Origin: Candidatus Saccharimonadales bacterium
GTDB taxonomy: Bacteria; Patescibacteriota; Saccharimonadia; Saccharimonadales; JANWIN01
Length of the DNA stretch: 37,919 nt
NCBI GenBank assembly: GCA_025449905.1
Contig: JANWIN010000004.1
Location: 88,656-126,574, forward strand
Direction: 5' to 3'
Made by a program: the position numbers and the translations under genes. Under the pieces are notes generated by a model, which was given only the letters and a program-made list of their open reading frames with translations, was not told the DNA's origin and searched no databases. This document shows positions 16,378 to 25,518 of the stretch, in pieces (position 1 is the stretch's first letter; each line of letters begins with the position of its first letter).

Positions 16378-16544
16378 TACGGGCCAAAACTGCCAGATTA
16401 TGATATTGTCTGGCACATCTGTGTCAACCTATTGCACGACTTTTTCTTCCGGTTCAGCTCAAAGTAGCTACAGCTACATTTTGCTCTAATCCTCAGAAAA
16501 ATTCACACACTAGGCTGTCTCAGAAGCACCAACCAGCATCATAA
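16367..16544 (+). other. nusA-clpC intergenic region with two hairpins
   Basis: About 180 bp without a gene. One hairpin pairs TGCCAGA (16391-16397) with TCTGGCA (16409-16415) around an 11-nt loop. A second near 16460-16483 pairs GTAGC with GCTAC over TACA, flanked by CAAA and TTTTG. Neither has a proper U tract, so they are at best weak nusA terminators. No ORF or promoter is convincing. A small RNA is possible but not shown. Confidence 0.4.
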
Positions 16545-16587
16545 CTAGCACTCTTGACCCGCGAGTGCTAATTGATATAATGGTTAT
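16545..16587 (+). promoter_or_regulatory. CIRCE operator and promoter of clpC
   Basis: CTAGCACTC (16545-16553), a 9-nt spacer, and GAGTGCTAA (16563-16571) match the HrcA operator CIRCE with one mismatch at the first base. The -35 TTGACC (16554-16559) lies in the CIRCE spacer, and TATAAT (16576-16581) follows after 16 nt. The ATG at 16588 is 6 nt further, so transcription should start on the start codon. HrcA binding would block polymerase directly. Confidence 0.92.
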
Positions 16588-19065
16588 ATGATGCCTCAAA
16601 GTCCTGACTTTCAGGAATTTCTAAACCACCTAACAAACAATGCTCTAGCGAGCCTAAAGCATGCTGATGCCATTGCTCGCAGTTTTGGCAGTGCCTACAT
16701 CGGTACCGAACACTTACTCTTGGGAGTCTTAGCGCAGGATTCATCGATGGGTTCAAAATTATTAGAAGGCGTGGGAGTGACTTTAGATAGAGCCCGCATG
16801 GCATTAAATCTGACACCTAAAACATTAGTTATAAACATGGGTGCAAAGGGACTAAGCGAAACTGCAAAACTGACACTGAAAATGGCATATGACGTGGCCC
16901 AGGATTTTAATCAGGAATACTGCGGCACCGAGCATATTTTATATAGCATATTGAGCCAAAAGAATGCTCGGGCGACGATTTTACTGCGCGATATGAACGT
17001 TAACACCAACCAGCTAACAGCCGAATTAGAACAATTTTTAAATCGCCAGCAATATGAGGATAGTAGCCAGGCCAGTGATACTGGACGACGAATTCGCAAG
17101 CAACGTAAAACTGCCCTGGACTTTTTTGGCACTGACCTAACCGCTCAAGCCCGTCAAGGAAAGCTCGATCCGGTTGTTGGCCGAGAAAATCAAATCCGCC
17201 GCGTAATCACCATTTTGAACCGCCGGACTAAAAATAATCCAGTGTTAATTGGTGAGCCGGGTGTCGGCAAGACAGCAATCGTCGAGGGCTTGGCCCAGCG
17301 AATTGTCACTGAAGACGTGCCGGACAGTCTGCTTGATAAACGAATTATTATGCTTGATCTGGCTGGCATGGTGGCTGGTACTAAATACCGCGGTGAGTTT
17401 GAAGAGCGATTGAAGAAAGTTATGGCTGAACTGGACAAAGATTCTAAAACGATTGTCTTTATTGATGAGTTGCATTTAATAGTTGGTACTGGTGCAGCCG
17501 AAGGGGCTATGGACGCCGGCAATATCTTAAAACCGGCCTTGGCCCGCGGCAAAATGCAGGTAGTTGGCGCAACCACTACAAGCGAATACACCAAACATAT
17601 TGAAAAAGATGCGGCCTTGGAACGGCGCTTCCAGCCAATTCAAGTCCCCGAGACTAACTTCGCTGAAACTTTAGCAATCTTGAAAGGCTTGCGCAAGCAT
17701 TATGAGGCCTTTCACGGTGTTTCAGTCAGTGATGAGGTGCTCTACGACACCGTAAATCTTGCCCAGCGCTATATAAATGATCGTTTTATGCCCGATAAAG
17801 CCATTGACTTGCTGGATGAGACTTCCGCATATCTTAGGGTAGATAAAGGCAAGGTACCGCCGCATGTCCGCAAACTGCAAAAAGAGCTGAAGCTTATCAA
17901 TGCCCGTATGGAAGATGCCGCTGAAGCCGGTGACTATGAACGAGCGGCTCGAGCCAAAACCCGCACCAGCCAAATTCAAGAAGAATTAAAAAAACTGCAA
18001 ACTAGCGGTAAGGCAGCTAACAAGCTAAGTATGAAAAGTGAGGACGTAGCTGAAGTGGTAGCTCGTATTACCGGTGTGCCGGTGACTAAAGTTATACGCT
18101 CCGAAGCCAAGTACTTGCTCAACTTGGAGAAGAACTTATCGAAACATGTAATTGGCCAAAGTGAGGCAGTGGCTGCAGTGGCTAAAGCTGTGCGCCGCAA
18201 CCGCTCTGGTATTAGCCATGCCGGGCGGCCAATCGGCTCATTTGTATTCTTAGGTCCAACTGGCGTCGGCAAGACCGAGCTAGCTCGCGTATTAGCCCGA
18301 GAGTTTTTTGGTAGCGACAACTCACTCATAAAAATTGACATGAGCGAGTTTAGCGAACGACACACATCATCTCGTTTAGTTGGTGCGCCGGCTGGCTATG
18401 TCGGCTACGACGACGGCGGCCAGCTGACCGATAAAGTGCGCCGCCAGCCCTACAGCCTGGTGCTGTTTGATGAAATTGAAAAAGCTCACCCCGAAGTCTT
18501 TAATATGCTTCTACAGATACTAGAAGACGGCGTTTTAACTGATGCTAAGGGCCGCAAAATTGACTTCACTAATGCCATTATTATTATGACTAGCAACATT
18601 GGCGCCGAGAAACTACAAAAAGAGGCCAACCTTGGCTTCCACGCTACTGATGCATCAACTCAAAAAGATCTTGACACTCTTCATAATCAGAATAAAGACA
18701 AAGTTTTAGACGAACTAAAGAAAACAATGCGTCCAGAACTAGTTAACCGTATTGATAAGCTAATTGTCTTTAGAGCGCTGACACCTAAAGACGTTATGAA
18801 GATTCTAGATCTGCAAATTGAGGAGCTTCGCCAGCGCTTGATTAAGCACGGGTTAGGGCTAGAGGTTACAGCTGCCGCTAAGCAGCACCTGTTGAATGAG
18901 GGCTACGATGCCTTGCATGGTGTTCGACCACTTCGCCGCTTACTGCAAGATACTATCGAAGATCACATCGCATTGGAGATGCTGGATAGCAAGGTAACTA
19001 AGGGCGATATTGTTCAGGTTGGTATGCGTGATAAAGAGCTTAACTACGCTTCAATAACCGAATAA
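16588..19065 (+). CDS. clpC: ATP-dependent Clp protease ATPase ClpC
   Basis: 825 residues, HSP100 unfoldase that feeds proteins to ClpP. Domains: double Clp N repeat (about 5-150), AAA+ 1 with Walker A GEPGVGKT (222-229) and Walker B VFIDELH (290-296), a UVR/middle coiled-coil segment (about 425-470, [19 protein letters not shown]), AAA+ 2 with Walker A GPTGVGKT (556-563) and [10 protein letters not shown], then the D2 small domain. The ClpP-docking loop tripeptide LGF is at 682-684, so it should partner with the ClpP encoded at 32463. Two ATGs are adjacent (16588 and 16591); either could be used. It is repressed through CIRCE and predicted to be translated from a leaderless mRNA. Confidence 0.97.
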   Translation: MMPQSPDFQEFLNHLTNNALASLKHADAIARSFGSAYIGTEHLLLGVLAQDSSMGSKLLEGVGVTLDRARMALNLTPKTLVINMGAKGLSETAKLTLKMAYDVAQDFNQEYCGTEHILYSILSQKNARATILLRDMNVNTNQLTAELEQFLNRQQYEDSSQASDTGRRIRKQRKTALDFFGTDLTAQARQGKLDPVVGRENQIRRVITILNRRTKNNPVLIGEPGVGKTAIVEGLAQRIVTEDVPDSLLDKRIIMLDLAGMVAGTKYRGEFEERLKKVMAELDKDSKTIVFIDELHLIVGTGAAEGAMDAGNILKPALARGKMQVVGATTTSEYTKHIEKDAALERRFQPIQVPETNFAETLAILKGLRKHYEAFHGVSVSDEVLYDTVNLAQRYINDRFMPDKAIDLLDETSAYLRVDKGKVPPHVRKLQKELKLINARMEDAAEAGDYERAARAKTRTSQIQEELKKLQTSGKAANKLSMKSEDVAEVVARITGVPVTKVIRSEAKYLLNLEKNLSKHVIGQSEAVAAVAKAVRRNRSGISHAGRPIGSFVFLGPTGVGKTELARVLAREFFGSDNSLIKIDMSEFSERHTSSRLVGAPAGYVGYDDGGQLTDKVRRQPYSLVLFDEIEKAHPEVFNMLLQILEDGVLTDAKGRKIDFTNAIIIMTSNIGAEKLQKEANLGFHATDASTQKDLDTLHNQNKDKVLDELKKTMRPELVNRIDKLIVFRALTPKDVMKILDLQIEELRQRLIKHGLGLEVTAAAKQHLLNEGYDALHGVRPLRRLLQDTIEDHIALEMLDSKVTKGDIVQVGMRDKELNYASITE

Positions 19066-19081
19066 GGTTATACTTAATCAA

Positions 19082-20047
19082 GTGACAAAACTTCGAAAAG
19101 TTGGAGGGTTATTATTTAGCCTAGCTTTACTTGGCGGGGTAATTTTTGCCTGGACTCAGCGACAGGACCTTTATGATTGGTATAGATTGCGTGGTTATGA
19201 CCCGCCAGCCACAGTAGCCCAACTCGCTAGAGACACGACCATGAGCGGCTACAGCCGAAAAGTCTTTTATGTTAATCATCCAGATCTAGAAAGCAAGGGC
19301 GAATTTAACCAGCATTGCCCGCAAACCGAGCAAACCATAGTTTTAGGTTGTTATGTCAAAAATGGGGGTATTTATCTTTACAATGTCCAAGATAAGAGGC
19401 TTGCCGGCGTTGAAGAGGTTACAGCTGCCCATGAACTACTGCACGCCTTATACGACCGTCTGAGTGACGGCGAGAAAAGTGAAGTAAACGGGCTACTAAA
19501 GCAGGCTTATGCCGGCGTAAATGACCCTCGTATTCGTAAAAATATAAGCTCCTACCAGCGCGAGGGCGCTAACATTACTAATGAGCTGCATTCCATCTTA
19601 GGCACAGAAGTCCGAAACCTACCAAAACAGCTTGAGGACTACTACCAAAAATATTTCTCCAATCGGCTAAAAATAGTAGATTACTCAGAAAATTATGAAC
19701 AGATTTTTACCTCTAATCAGGCTAAGATTGTTTCACTGAAGAAGGACATAGACAGCGCCAAGACTGAACTAAATAATCTTCATTCGTCCATAGATTCGCT
19801 TCGCGCACAAGTTTCTGAAGATTACGACCAGCTCCAACAACTCAGCAATAACGGCCAGGTTGAGGAATTTAACAACCGTGTGCCTGCCTATAACGCCAAA
19901 GTTAATCTCCTGCGCGCAAAAATTGAGGAGTTTAACCAAAAAGTTAGTTATGTAAACGAATTAGTAAGAAGATACAACCAGCTAAGCGTTGAGCAGTCTA
20001 GCCTCTACCGGGCTCTGGACAGCCATATAAAGTCCGCCCCGCGCTAA
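19082..20047 (+). CDS. Membrane-anchored HExxH metalloprotease-like protein with coiled coil
   Basis: 321 residues, GTG start. An N-terminal transmembrane helix (about 6-24) anchors an extracytoplasmic domain with a zinc-protease signature, AAHELLHALYDRL (H117, E118, H121). A possible third ligand is a Glu in NELHSILGTE (168 or 176). From about residue 205 to 300 a long coiled coil is predicted (KIVSLKKDIDSAKTELNNLH and following heptads). I do not recognise a named family. A peptidase on the cell surface is inferred from the motif alone. The GTG start is supported by TATACT (19069-19074) 7 nt upstream and by the signal-anchor beginning at once. It lies 16 bp after clpC. Confidence 0.75.
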   Translation: MTKLRKVGGLLFSLALLGGVIFAWTQRQDLYDWYRLRGYDPPATVAQLARDTTMSGYSRKVFYVNHPDLESKGEFNQHCPQTEQTIVLGCYVKNGGIYLYNVQDKRLAGVEEVTAAHELLHALYDRLSDGEKSEVNGLLKQAYAGVNDPRIRKNISSYQREGANITNELHSILGTEVRNLPKQLEDYYQKYFSNRLKIVDYSENYEQIFTSNQAKIVSLKKDIDSAKTELNNLHSSIDSLRAQVSEDYDQLQQLSNNGQVEEFNNRVPAYNAKVNLLRAKIEEFNQKVSYVNELVRRYNQLSVEQSSLYRALDSHIKSAPR

Positions 20048-20065
20048 TTTGCTACACTGTAATAA

Positions 20066-21412
20066 ATGGCCAAAAAATCAATAAGCCAATATGTTTGCAC
20101 AAATTGCGGAGCAATAAGTCCTACCTGGTCTGGCCGCTGCTATCAATGCAGTGAGTGGAACACCCTAACTGAGCAGGTTGAAGTCAATACCAGCTCAGTT
20201 TCTACGGCCGGCACAGCTTTAAAACCCGAAAGCGTTAAAACCTTAGTAGCTAGGCGGACCCATCAACGAATAGCCAGCGGTATTAATGAGCTAGATGTAG
20301 TCCTGGGCGGTGGTTTTGTCGCCGGCAGCGTAAATTTAATTGCCGGCCAACCGGGCATTGGCAAGAGCACACTGCTACTTCAACTTGCCGATAAGGTTTC
20401 TGCTAAGCACGCAGTTTTATATGTTAGCGGTGAGGAATCAGCTCACCAGATTGGACTCCGGGCCAAGCGCTTGGGCGCTGGCAAGCCCAAGCTACAGCTG
20501 GCGACCAGCTCAAACGCTGATGATATTGCCACCACTATTGCCGGCGGCCAATACGATCTAGTAATTGTTGACTCTATACAGGCGGTTACAACTACGTCTG
20601 TTTCTTCGGCAACGGGCACAATTAGCCAGATTTCTGGCAGTGCCCAGCTTTTAAGCGCGGCCGCTAAACAAACCTCTACGGCCTTAATGTTGGTTGGCCA
20701 CGTTACTAAAGAAGGTGAAATTGCCGGCCCAAAAGTTTTGGAGCATGTCGTTGATGTTGTTTTGCAGCTGGAAGGGGAGCGCTATGGCGGGTTGAGGGTT
20801 CTGCGCGGAGTAAAAAACCGCTACGGCTCAACAAATGAAACCGGAATTTTTGAAATGGAAGACAAAGGACTTAATCCGGTCGCCAATCCGTCAGCGGCTC
20901 TGCTGGCCGAACGCCAAGTCAGTGACGGCTCTGTAGTTCTGGCCACCATGGAAGGAAGCCGTCCATTATTAGTTGAGGTTCAGGCTTTAGTAAACCGGAC
21001 CAGCTTTGGCTATCCCAAGCGAGCGGCCAGCGGAATTGATTTAAACCGACTAAATCTATTAATTGCCATGCTGGAACGACGGACTAAGCTTAGCCTTAGC
21101 GACCAGGATGTTTATGTCAATATTGTCGGCGGCATCAAGATTAGTGAACCAGCAGCCGATCTGGCCATTTGTATGGCTATTGCCTCCGCCAGTCGCGGTA
21201 TGAAGCTAAAAAAGGATGCTGTAGTTTACGGCGAAGTTGGTTTATCGGGTGAAGTTCGCCATGTGCCTTTTGCAGATAAACGCTTAGCTGAAGCCAAAAA
21301 ACTTGGCTTCGTTGGAGCTATAGGTCCAAATCTAAAGAACTTTAAAAAACCCGGGTTCCATCCGGTCCGTGACATTAGAAGTGCCCTTAATCAATTCCTA
21401 GAAAAAGATTAA
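20066..21412 (+). CDS. radA: DNA repair protein RadA (Sms)
   Basis: 448 residues. RadA is a RecA-like branch-migration helicase in recombination and repair. The N-terminal C4 zinc finger has C11, C14, C25 and C28 (VCTNCGA, GRCYQCSEW). The RecA-like ATPase has Walker A GQPGIGKST (94-102), the RadA-specific KNRYG motif (KNRFG in most bacteria) in RGVKNRYGSTNE, and a C-terminal Lon-protease-like domain (VYGEVGLSGEVRHV) that lacks proteolytic function in this family. TACACT (20053-20058) is 7 nt before the ATG, so the start is promoter-proximal. The 3' end overlaps the convergent PBP gene by 4 bp. Confidence 0.96.
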   Translation: MAKKSISQYVCTNCGAISPTWSGRCYQCSEWNTLTEQVEVNTSSVSTAGTALKPESVKTLVARRTHQRIASGINELDVVLGGGFVAGSVNLIAGQPGIGKSTLLLQLADKVSAKHAVLYVSGEESAHQIGLRAKRLGAGKPKLQLATSSNADDIATTIAGGQYDLVIVDSIQAVTTTSVSSATGTISQISGSAQLLSAAAKQTSTALMLVGHVTKEGEIAGPKVLEHVVDVVLQLEGERYGGLRVLRGVKNRYGSTNETGIFEMEDKGLNPVANPSAALLAERQVSDGSVVLATMEGSRPLLVEVQALVNRTSFGYPKRAASGIDLNRLNLLIAMLERRTKLSLSDQDVYVNIVGGIKISEPAADLAICMAIASASRGMKLKKDAVVYGEVGLSGEVRHVPFADKRLAEAKKLGFVGAIGPNLKNFKKPGFHPVRDIRSALNQFLEKD

Positions 21413-24204
21413 TGCCCGAATAGGCCGTGGTGGTGGCCATTAGAGTTGGAATTTACTCCCTGAACACTACCAGTTTGAAAATTGTAAGATTCCGCTGCTT
21501 GTGCTCCATAGAGCACACTATCTGTCACTTGAACGCTAATAGTCTTAGAGCCATCTGAATTTGTGGTGTATTGAAAAGTTGAATAGCCGCCAGTCTTTTT
21601 AAGCAACTTAAGTGACTTTCCATCTACGGACACCGAAATATTAAATGGAAACTTATCACTGGTCAGTGGATGTGTGCCTGGCGAGTATTGAACGCTAATC
21701 TTATAAACACCACCTCCATTATCGTCAACTGTGATGCCGTCAATAGTCGGTCTGGCGTCACCACACTTATGAATATCGTCTTTATCCGTACCTGTAGAAT
21801 TGCCACCATTAACAAACGTATCGCTAGAAAAACTGCCTACTGCAGCATTGTTAACGGTCTTTTTTGCTCTGTCGGGCGTACAATTAGTTGCGAGTTTATT
21901 TGAGACAATGTCAATGACTTCTGATTTAGTAGCAACCTTTTTAGGTTGGTACCAAGAAGGGAAAATATCAGTGCTAGGACTTGGCTCGACTGAGGCTACG
22001 CCAACATGGCTGCGGACAACATATGCTGGCAGAGTCTTTACGCCGCTAGGACGTTTTCGCTCGACTGGCTGTAAACCGGTATGGGCTTGATTCATCCAGT
22101 TCGAAATAATTGGCTGGGTCATCGTTTCCATAAAGCCACTCATGACCCTTTGACGATTATGATAGCCAACCCATACACCAGCGGCGTATTTGGTTGAAAA
22201 GCTCATCATTAGGCCGTCTTTGCCGTCATTGGTTGTTCCGGTTTTTACACCAAATCGCCAATTGTTGAAGATGTGTGTTTTACGGCTAAGATAGCTGGCG
22301 TTGGGGTCGCTAATCATGTCGGCTACGATGTAAGCTGCATCTGGACGAACGGCTTGCTCGCCTTTGGATTTCTTCCACTCATACAGCGGCTTAGACCGGG
22401 CATCAGTAATCTTTAATATGTAAGTCTGCGGCAGGTTAACGCCATCTCTCGAAATTGAAGCAAAGCCGTGGACATGTTCATCTAGCTTTAGGTAAGCGCC
22501 ATCACCAATGGCTGACGAGCCGTAACAGGGTCCCTCTTTGGTTAGCTTGTCGTCGACATAACAATTGTAGCCACTCTTCAAGCCTAATTTTTTTGCTACA
22601 TCACGAGTTTTATCAATACCGGCAATCAACATGGCCTTAACGGCTGGGATATTAAGAGAACCACCTAAAGCATATCTAAGTGACAATGGTCCCGGTTGAC
22701 GGAAGTCATAGTCCACCAAACAATTACCGCCGTCGCGCGGACGGGCGTGATTAGTGCAGGGGTAGCCAGGCAAGGGTCCTACTTTATCATACAAAACCGA
22801 CCCAGCCCCGGAGTTAGTAGTATTTTCCAGTAGCGAAATATAATCATATGGCTTAAAGCTGGAACCTGGAGGAATCCGGAGTCGGGCATAATTATTTTGA
22901 CCATGATCCTTATCGGTAAAATCAACTCCGCCAACTAAAGCTACCATTTGGCCTGTAGGCACGTCTTCGGCGGCAAAACCAATTTCGTCCCCTCCTTGGG
23001 CGCGGACTTGGTAAATTCCGTTTTGAACTACCTGCTCGGCTTGTTTTTGTTTTTCAAGATCAAGAGTAGTTGTAACTTTCCAACCGCCACGCTTAGCCGT
23101 ATCAGAACTCTGTAATATTTCATTTTCTAGCTGTTCCTTGGCGGTCAGCACGAAATACGGTGCCTTAATACCGGCAAATTTAGTAGGCCTTGGTTTAACG
23201 GCAGCTATAACATTGACTTTTTTAGCTTTCGCAGCTTTCTCCTTGCTTATCATGCCTTGGTCGACCATTTGGTCTAAGATATACCGCTGCCGACCAACAG
23301 CTGAAGCCTTGTCGAAATCAGCGCTGTATGGTGAATAATAGCGCGGCGATTTAGGAATAGCTGCCAACATCGTTGCTTCAGCTAGTGATAGCTCGTCTGC
23401 CGACTTGTTAAAATAATCACGCGCTGCGGCTTCAACACCGTATTCAATACCGCCATAAGGTGCAACATTCAGATAGCCGCTTAAAATCTCTTGCTTGGAA
23501 TAGGTGCGCTCTAGCTCGACCGCCAGAATAATTTCTTTAATTTTTCGGGCATAACTACGGTCCAGTGTCCAGTTTTGAGTTAGCTTAACTAGCTGCTGAG
23601 TTATGGTAGAGCCACCTTGGGTCGTGCCGCTGCCGCCGAAGACATTATTCCACCCCGCTCGGATTATGCCGCGAACATCAAATCCACCGTGCTTAAAGAA
23701 ATCTTTGTCCTCAATTGCCACAGTGGCTTGCTTCATGTAGGTAGAGATATCTTTATCTTTGACGGGGATACGTTTAACCGCGTCATAATCTTCCCACAGC
23801 AGCACCTTACCAGTGCGATCATAGTACTGTGTACTACCGCCGAGGTTTTTACCATAAATATCGTCTTTAAGGTTCGGCAAGTCTTTTCTAAAGTATGCAA
23901 ACAGACCAATTAACAGTAAGAAACTGGCGGCAATGGTAATGCCAAAAATTTTAAGCGCCATAATAGCGCCCTCGCGGCTAAACCAATAATGATACATTCG
24001 GCTGGGTTGGAAGTGGTAAAAAAAGCGCTTAACACGACCTTTTGGTAAACCGGCTAAGCGTTCGGCCTTGCGTCGCTGTAAATCGTCACGCCAAGTAACC
24101 CAGCGAGCTACCAGGTTACGATTTACTTTAATCGTCTTGCCGCTATGGGTCGTAAACTGGTTACGGCTACTACGGCGGCCCACTCTCCGTCTTGGTCTGC
24201 TCAT
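21409..24204 (-). CDS. Class A penicillin-binding protein (glycosyltransferase/transpeptidase)
   Basis: 931 residues. It polymerises and cross-links peptidoglycan outside the membrane. A basic cytoplasmic N-terminus (about 80 residues) precedes a transmembrane helix (about 82-105). The GT51 domain has the catalytic Glu in AIEDKDFF (E165) and GGSTITQQLVK. The transpeptidase has SSFK (S448, K451), SLN (516-518) and KTGT (654-657). A C-terminal Ig-like region (about 820-910) and a short Gly/His-rich tail (GHHHGLFGH) follow. The catalytic set is complete. A minus-strand promoter TTGAAA-N17-TAAACA (24234-24239 and 24211-24216) places the -10 box 6 nt before the ATG. The gene is divergent from tyrS. 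Confidence 0.95.
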   Translation of the reverse strand: MSRPRRRVGRRSSRNQFTTHSGKTIKVNRNLVARWVTWRDDLQRRKAERLAGLPKGRVKRFFYHFQPSRMYHYWFSREGAIMALKIFGITIAASFLLLIGLFAYFRKDLPNLKDDIYGKNLGGSTQYYDRTGKVLLWEDYDAVKRIPVKDKDISTYMKQATVAIEDKDFFKHGGFDVRGIIRAGWNNVFGGSGTTQGGSTITQQLVKLTQNWTLDRSYARKIKEIILAVELERTYSKQEILSGYLNVAPYGGIEYGVEAAARDYFNKSADELSLAEATMLAAIPKSPRYYSPYSADFDKASAVGRQRYILDQMVDQGMISKEKAAKAKKVNVIAAVKPRPTKFAGIKAPYFVLTAKEQLENEILQSSDTAKRGGWKVTTTLDLEKQKQAEQVVQNGIYQVRAQGGDEIGFAAEDVPTGQMVALVGGVDFTDKDHGQNNYARLRIPPGSSFKPYDYISLLENTTNSGAGSVLYDKVGPLPGYPCTNHARPRDGGNCLVDYDFRQPGPLSLRYALGGSLNIPAVKAMLIAGIDKTRDVAKKLGLKSGYNCYVDDKLTKEGPCYGSSAIGDGAYLKLDEHVHGFASISRDGVNLPQTYILKITDARSKPLYEWKKSKGEQAVRPDAAYIVADMISDPNASYLSRKTHIFNNWRFGVKTGTTNDGKDGLMMSFSTKYAAGVWVGYHNRQRVMSGFMETMTQPIISNWMNQAHTGLQPVERKRPSGVKTLPAYVVRSHVGVASVEPSPSTDIFPSWYQPKKVATKSEVIDIVSNKLATNCTPDRAKKTVNNAAVGSFSSDTFVNGGNSTGTDKDDIHKCGDARPTIDGITVDDNGGGVYKISVQYSPGTHPLTSDKFPFNISVSVDGKSLKLLKKTGGYSTFQYTTNSDGSKTISVQVTDSVLYGAQAAESYNFQTGSVQGVNSNSNGHHHGLFGH

Positions 24205-24306
24205 ATTGTCTGTTTAATGCTTCCGTTCATGGATTTCAAGTCAACCATTATTATAGCAAAGCTTAGCCTTAGAAAAGAGCTTATTTTAAGCTATACTAGG
24301 GTTAAT
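24205..24306. promoter_or_regulatory. Divergent promoters of the PBP gene and tyrS
   Basis: Minus strand: TTGAAA (24234-24239), 17-nt spacer, TAAACA (24211-24216), then 6 nt to the PBP ATG. Plus strand: TATACT (24292-24297), 9 nt before the tyrS ATG, without a clear -35. Neither start has a Shine-Dalgarno. Confidence 0.6.
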
Positions 24307-25518
24307 ATGACCCTCTCTGAAGAGCTAAAATGGCGCGGCTTTATCAATCAGACAACCTACAGAGACCTAGCAACCCTCGACAAGCAAGTAAACAAGAAAT
24401 TTTACCATGGTTACGATGCCTCCGTTGACTCGCTTGCTATTGGTAACCTGGCAGCCGTCATGCTTGATAAACTGTTTATTCGCCATGGCTGGGAGCCGGT
24501 CATTTTGGCGGGCGGGGCAACCACTTTAATCGGCGACCCAGGCGGTAAGGACAAAGAAAGACCTTTGCAATCTACGCAAGCTGTAGAGAAAAATGTAGCA
24601 GCTGTTAAGCTTCAGCTAGAGAAGTTGTTTGGCTCTAAAGTTATATTTGAGAATAACCTAAACTGGCTCAAATATGTTAAACTTTTAGACTTTTTGCGCG
24701 ACATAGGCAAACATTTTTCGATGACAACGCTAGTTCAACGTGACTACATAGCCCGGCGAATAGGCGGTCAAGGCTCCGGTATTAGCTACAGTGAGTTTAG
24801 TTACACGCTCTTACAGGGATATGACTTTTTAGAACTTTACAAAAAGTATGGAGTTAGCTTGCAGCTGGCCGGGAGCGATCAGTGGGGCAACTGCCTGTCG
24901 GGGGTTGAGTTGGTTAGGCGGGTTACCGGCAAGGAGGTCAACGCTCTAACTATGCCCCTAATTATCAACAAAATTACCGGCAAAAAATTTGGCAAGAGCG
25001 AAGCTGGCGCTGTTTGGCTGGATGAGAATAAAACTAGCCCAAATGACTTTTATCAATTTTGGCTTAACGTTGATGATCGGAGTGTAATTGATTATCTTAA
25101 AATCTATACTGAGCTTGATAAGGCTGAAACGGAGACTTTAATTGAAGGATTTAAAAAAGATAAAAGCCAGCGTAGCGCTCAAAAAAAATTAGCTCACGAT
25201 GTCACCAAGCTAGTTCACGGCGCTAAAGCAGCCCAGCAGGCAGAGGCGTTGGCCACAGGCCTTAAATCAGGGTCATCCAAGAGCAGCGAGGCTAAAATTG
25301 AGGCGCCAAAAGATATGAACATAGTTGAGGCCTTAGTTAAAAGTGGTTTAGCCTCGTCGAAAACCGAAGCCCGGCAGCTGTTAGCTAGCGGCGGCGTTTA
25401 CGTTAATGGCAGTCAGACCACTAAAGATAGTTTTGAAGAGTCTGATTTTAAAGACGGTTTATTGAAATTGCGGCGTGGTAAGACATTAAAAAACACGGTG
25501 ATAATCAAGCAAAAATAA
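24307..25518 (+). CDS. tyrS: Tyrosyl-tRNA synthetase with altered HIGH motif
   Basis: 403 residues from the ATG at 24307; the frame is open for 54 more codons upstream, but these overlap the PBP gene and have no family similarity. The class I core is clear: GYDASVDSL, LAGGATTLIGDPGGK, the tyrosine/tRNA region GYDFLELYKKYG, AGSDQWGN, the KMSKS loop as KFGKS (227-231) and a C-terminal S4 domain (about 335-400). The HIGH motif, normally H-x-G-H, reads A44-I-G-N47, so both histidines are replaced. The rest of the enzyme looks intact and no second copy is in the window. It ends in TAATG, overlapping the next start codon. Confidence 0.94.
   Translation: MTLSEELKWRGFINQTTYRDLATLDKQVNKKFYHGYDASVDSLAIGNLAAVMLDKLFIRHGWEPVILAGGATTLIGDPGGKDKERPLQSTQAVEKNVAAVKLQLEKLFGSKVIFENNLNWLKYVKLLDFLRDIGKHFSMTTLVQRDYIARRIGGQGSGISYSEFSYTLLQGYDFLELYKKYGVSLQLAGSDQWGNCLSGVELVRRVTGKEVNALTMPLIINKITGKKFGKSEAGAVWLDENKTSPNDFYQFWLNVDDRSVIDYLKIYTELDKAETETLIEGFKKDKSQRSAQKKLAHDVTKLVHGAKAAQQAEALATGLKSGSSKSSEAKIEAPKDMNIVEALVKSGLASSKTEARQLLASGGVYVNGSQTTKDSFEESDFKDGLLKLRRGKTLKNTVIIKQK

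Noticed and set aside
16391-16415. nusA intrinsic terminator
   Set aside because: The 7-bp stem has an 11-nt loop and is not followed by a T run.
24145-24306. Longer tyrS starting at 24145
   Set aside because: The extra 54 codons overlap the divergent PBP gene and its promoter, and do not resemble TyrRS; the ATG at 24307 follows a -10 box.
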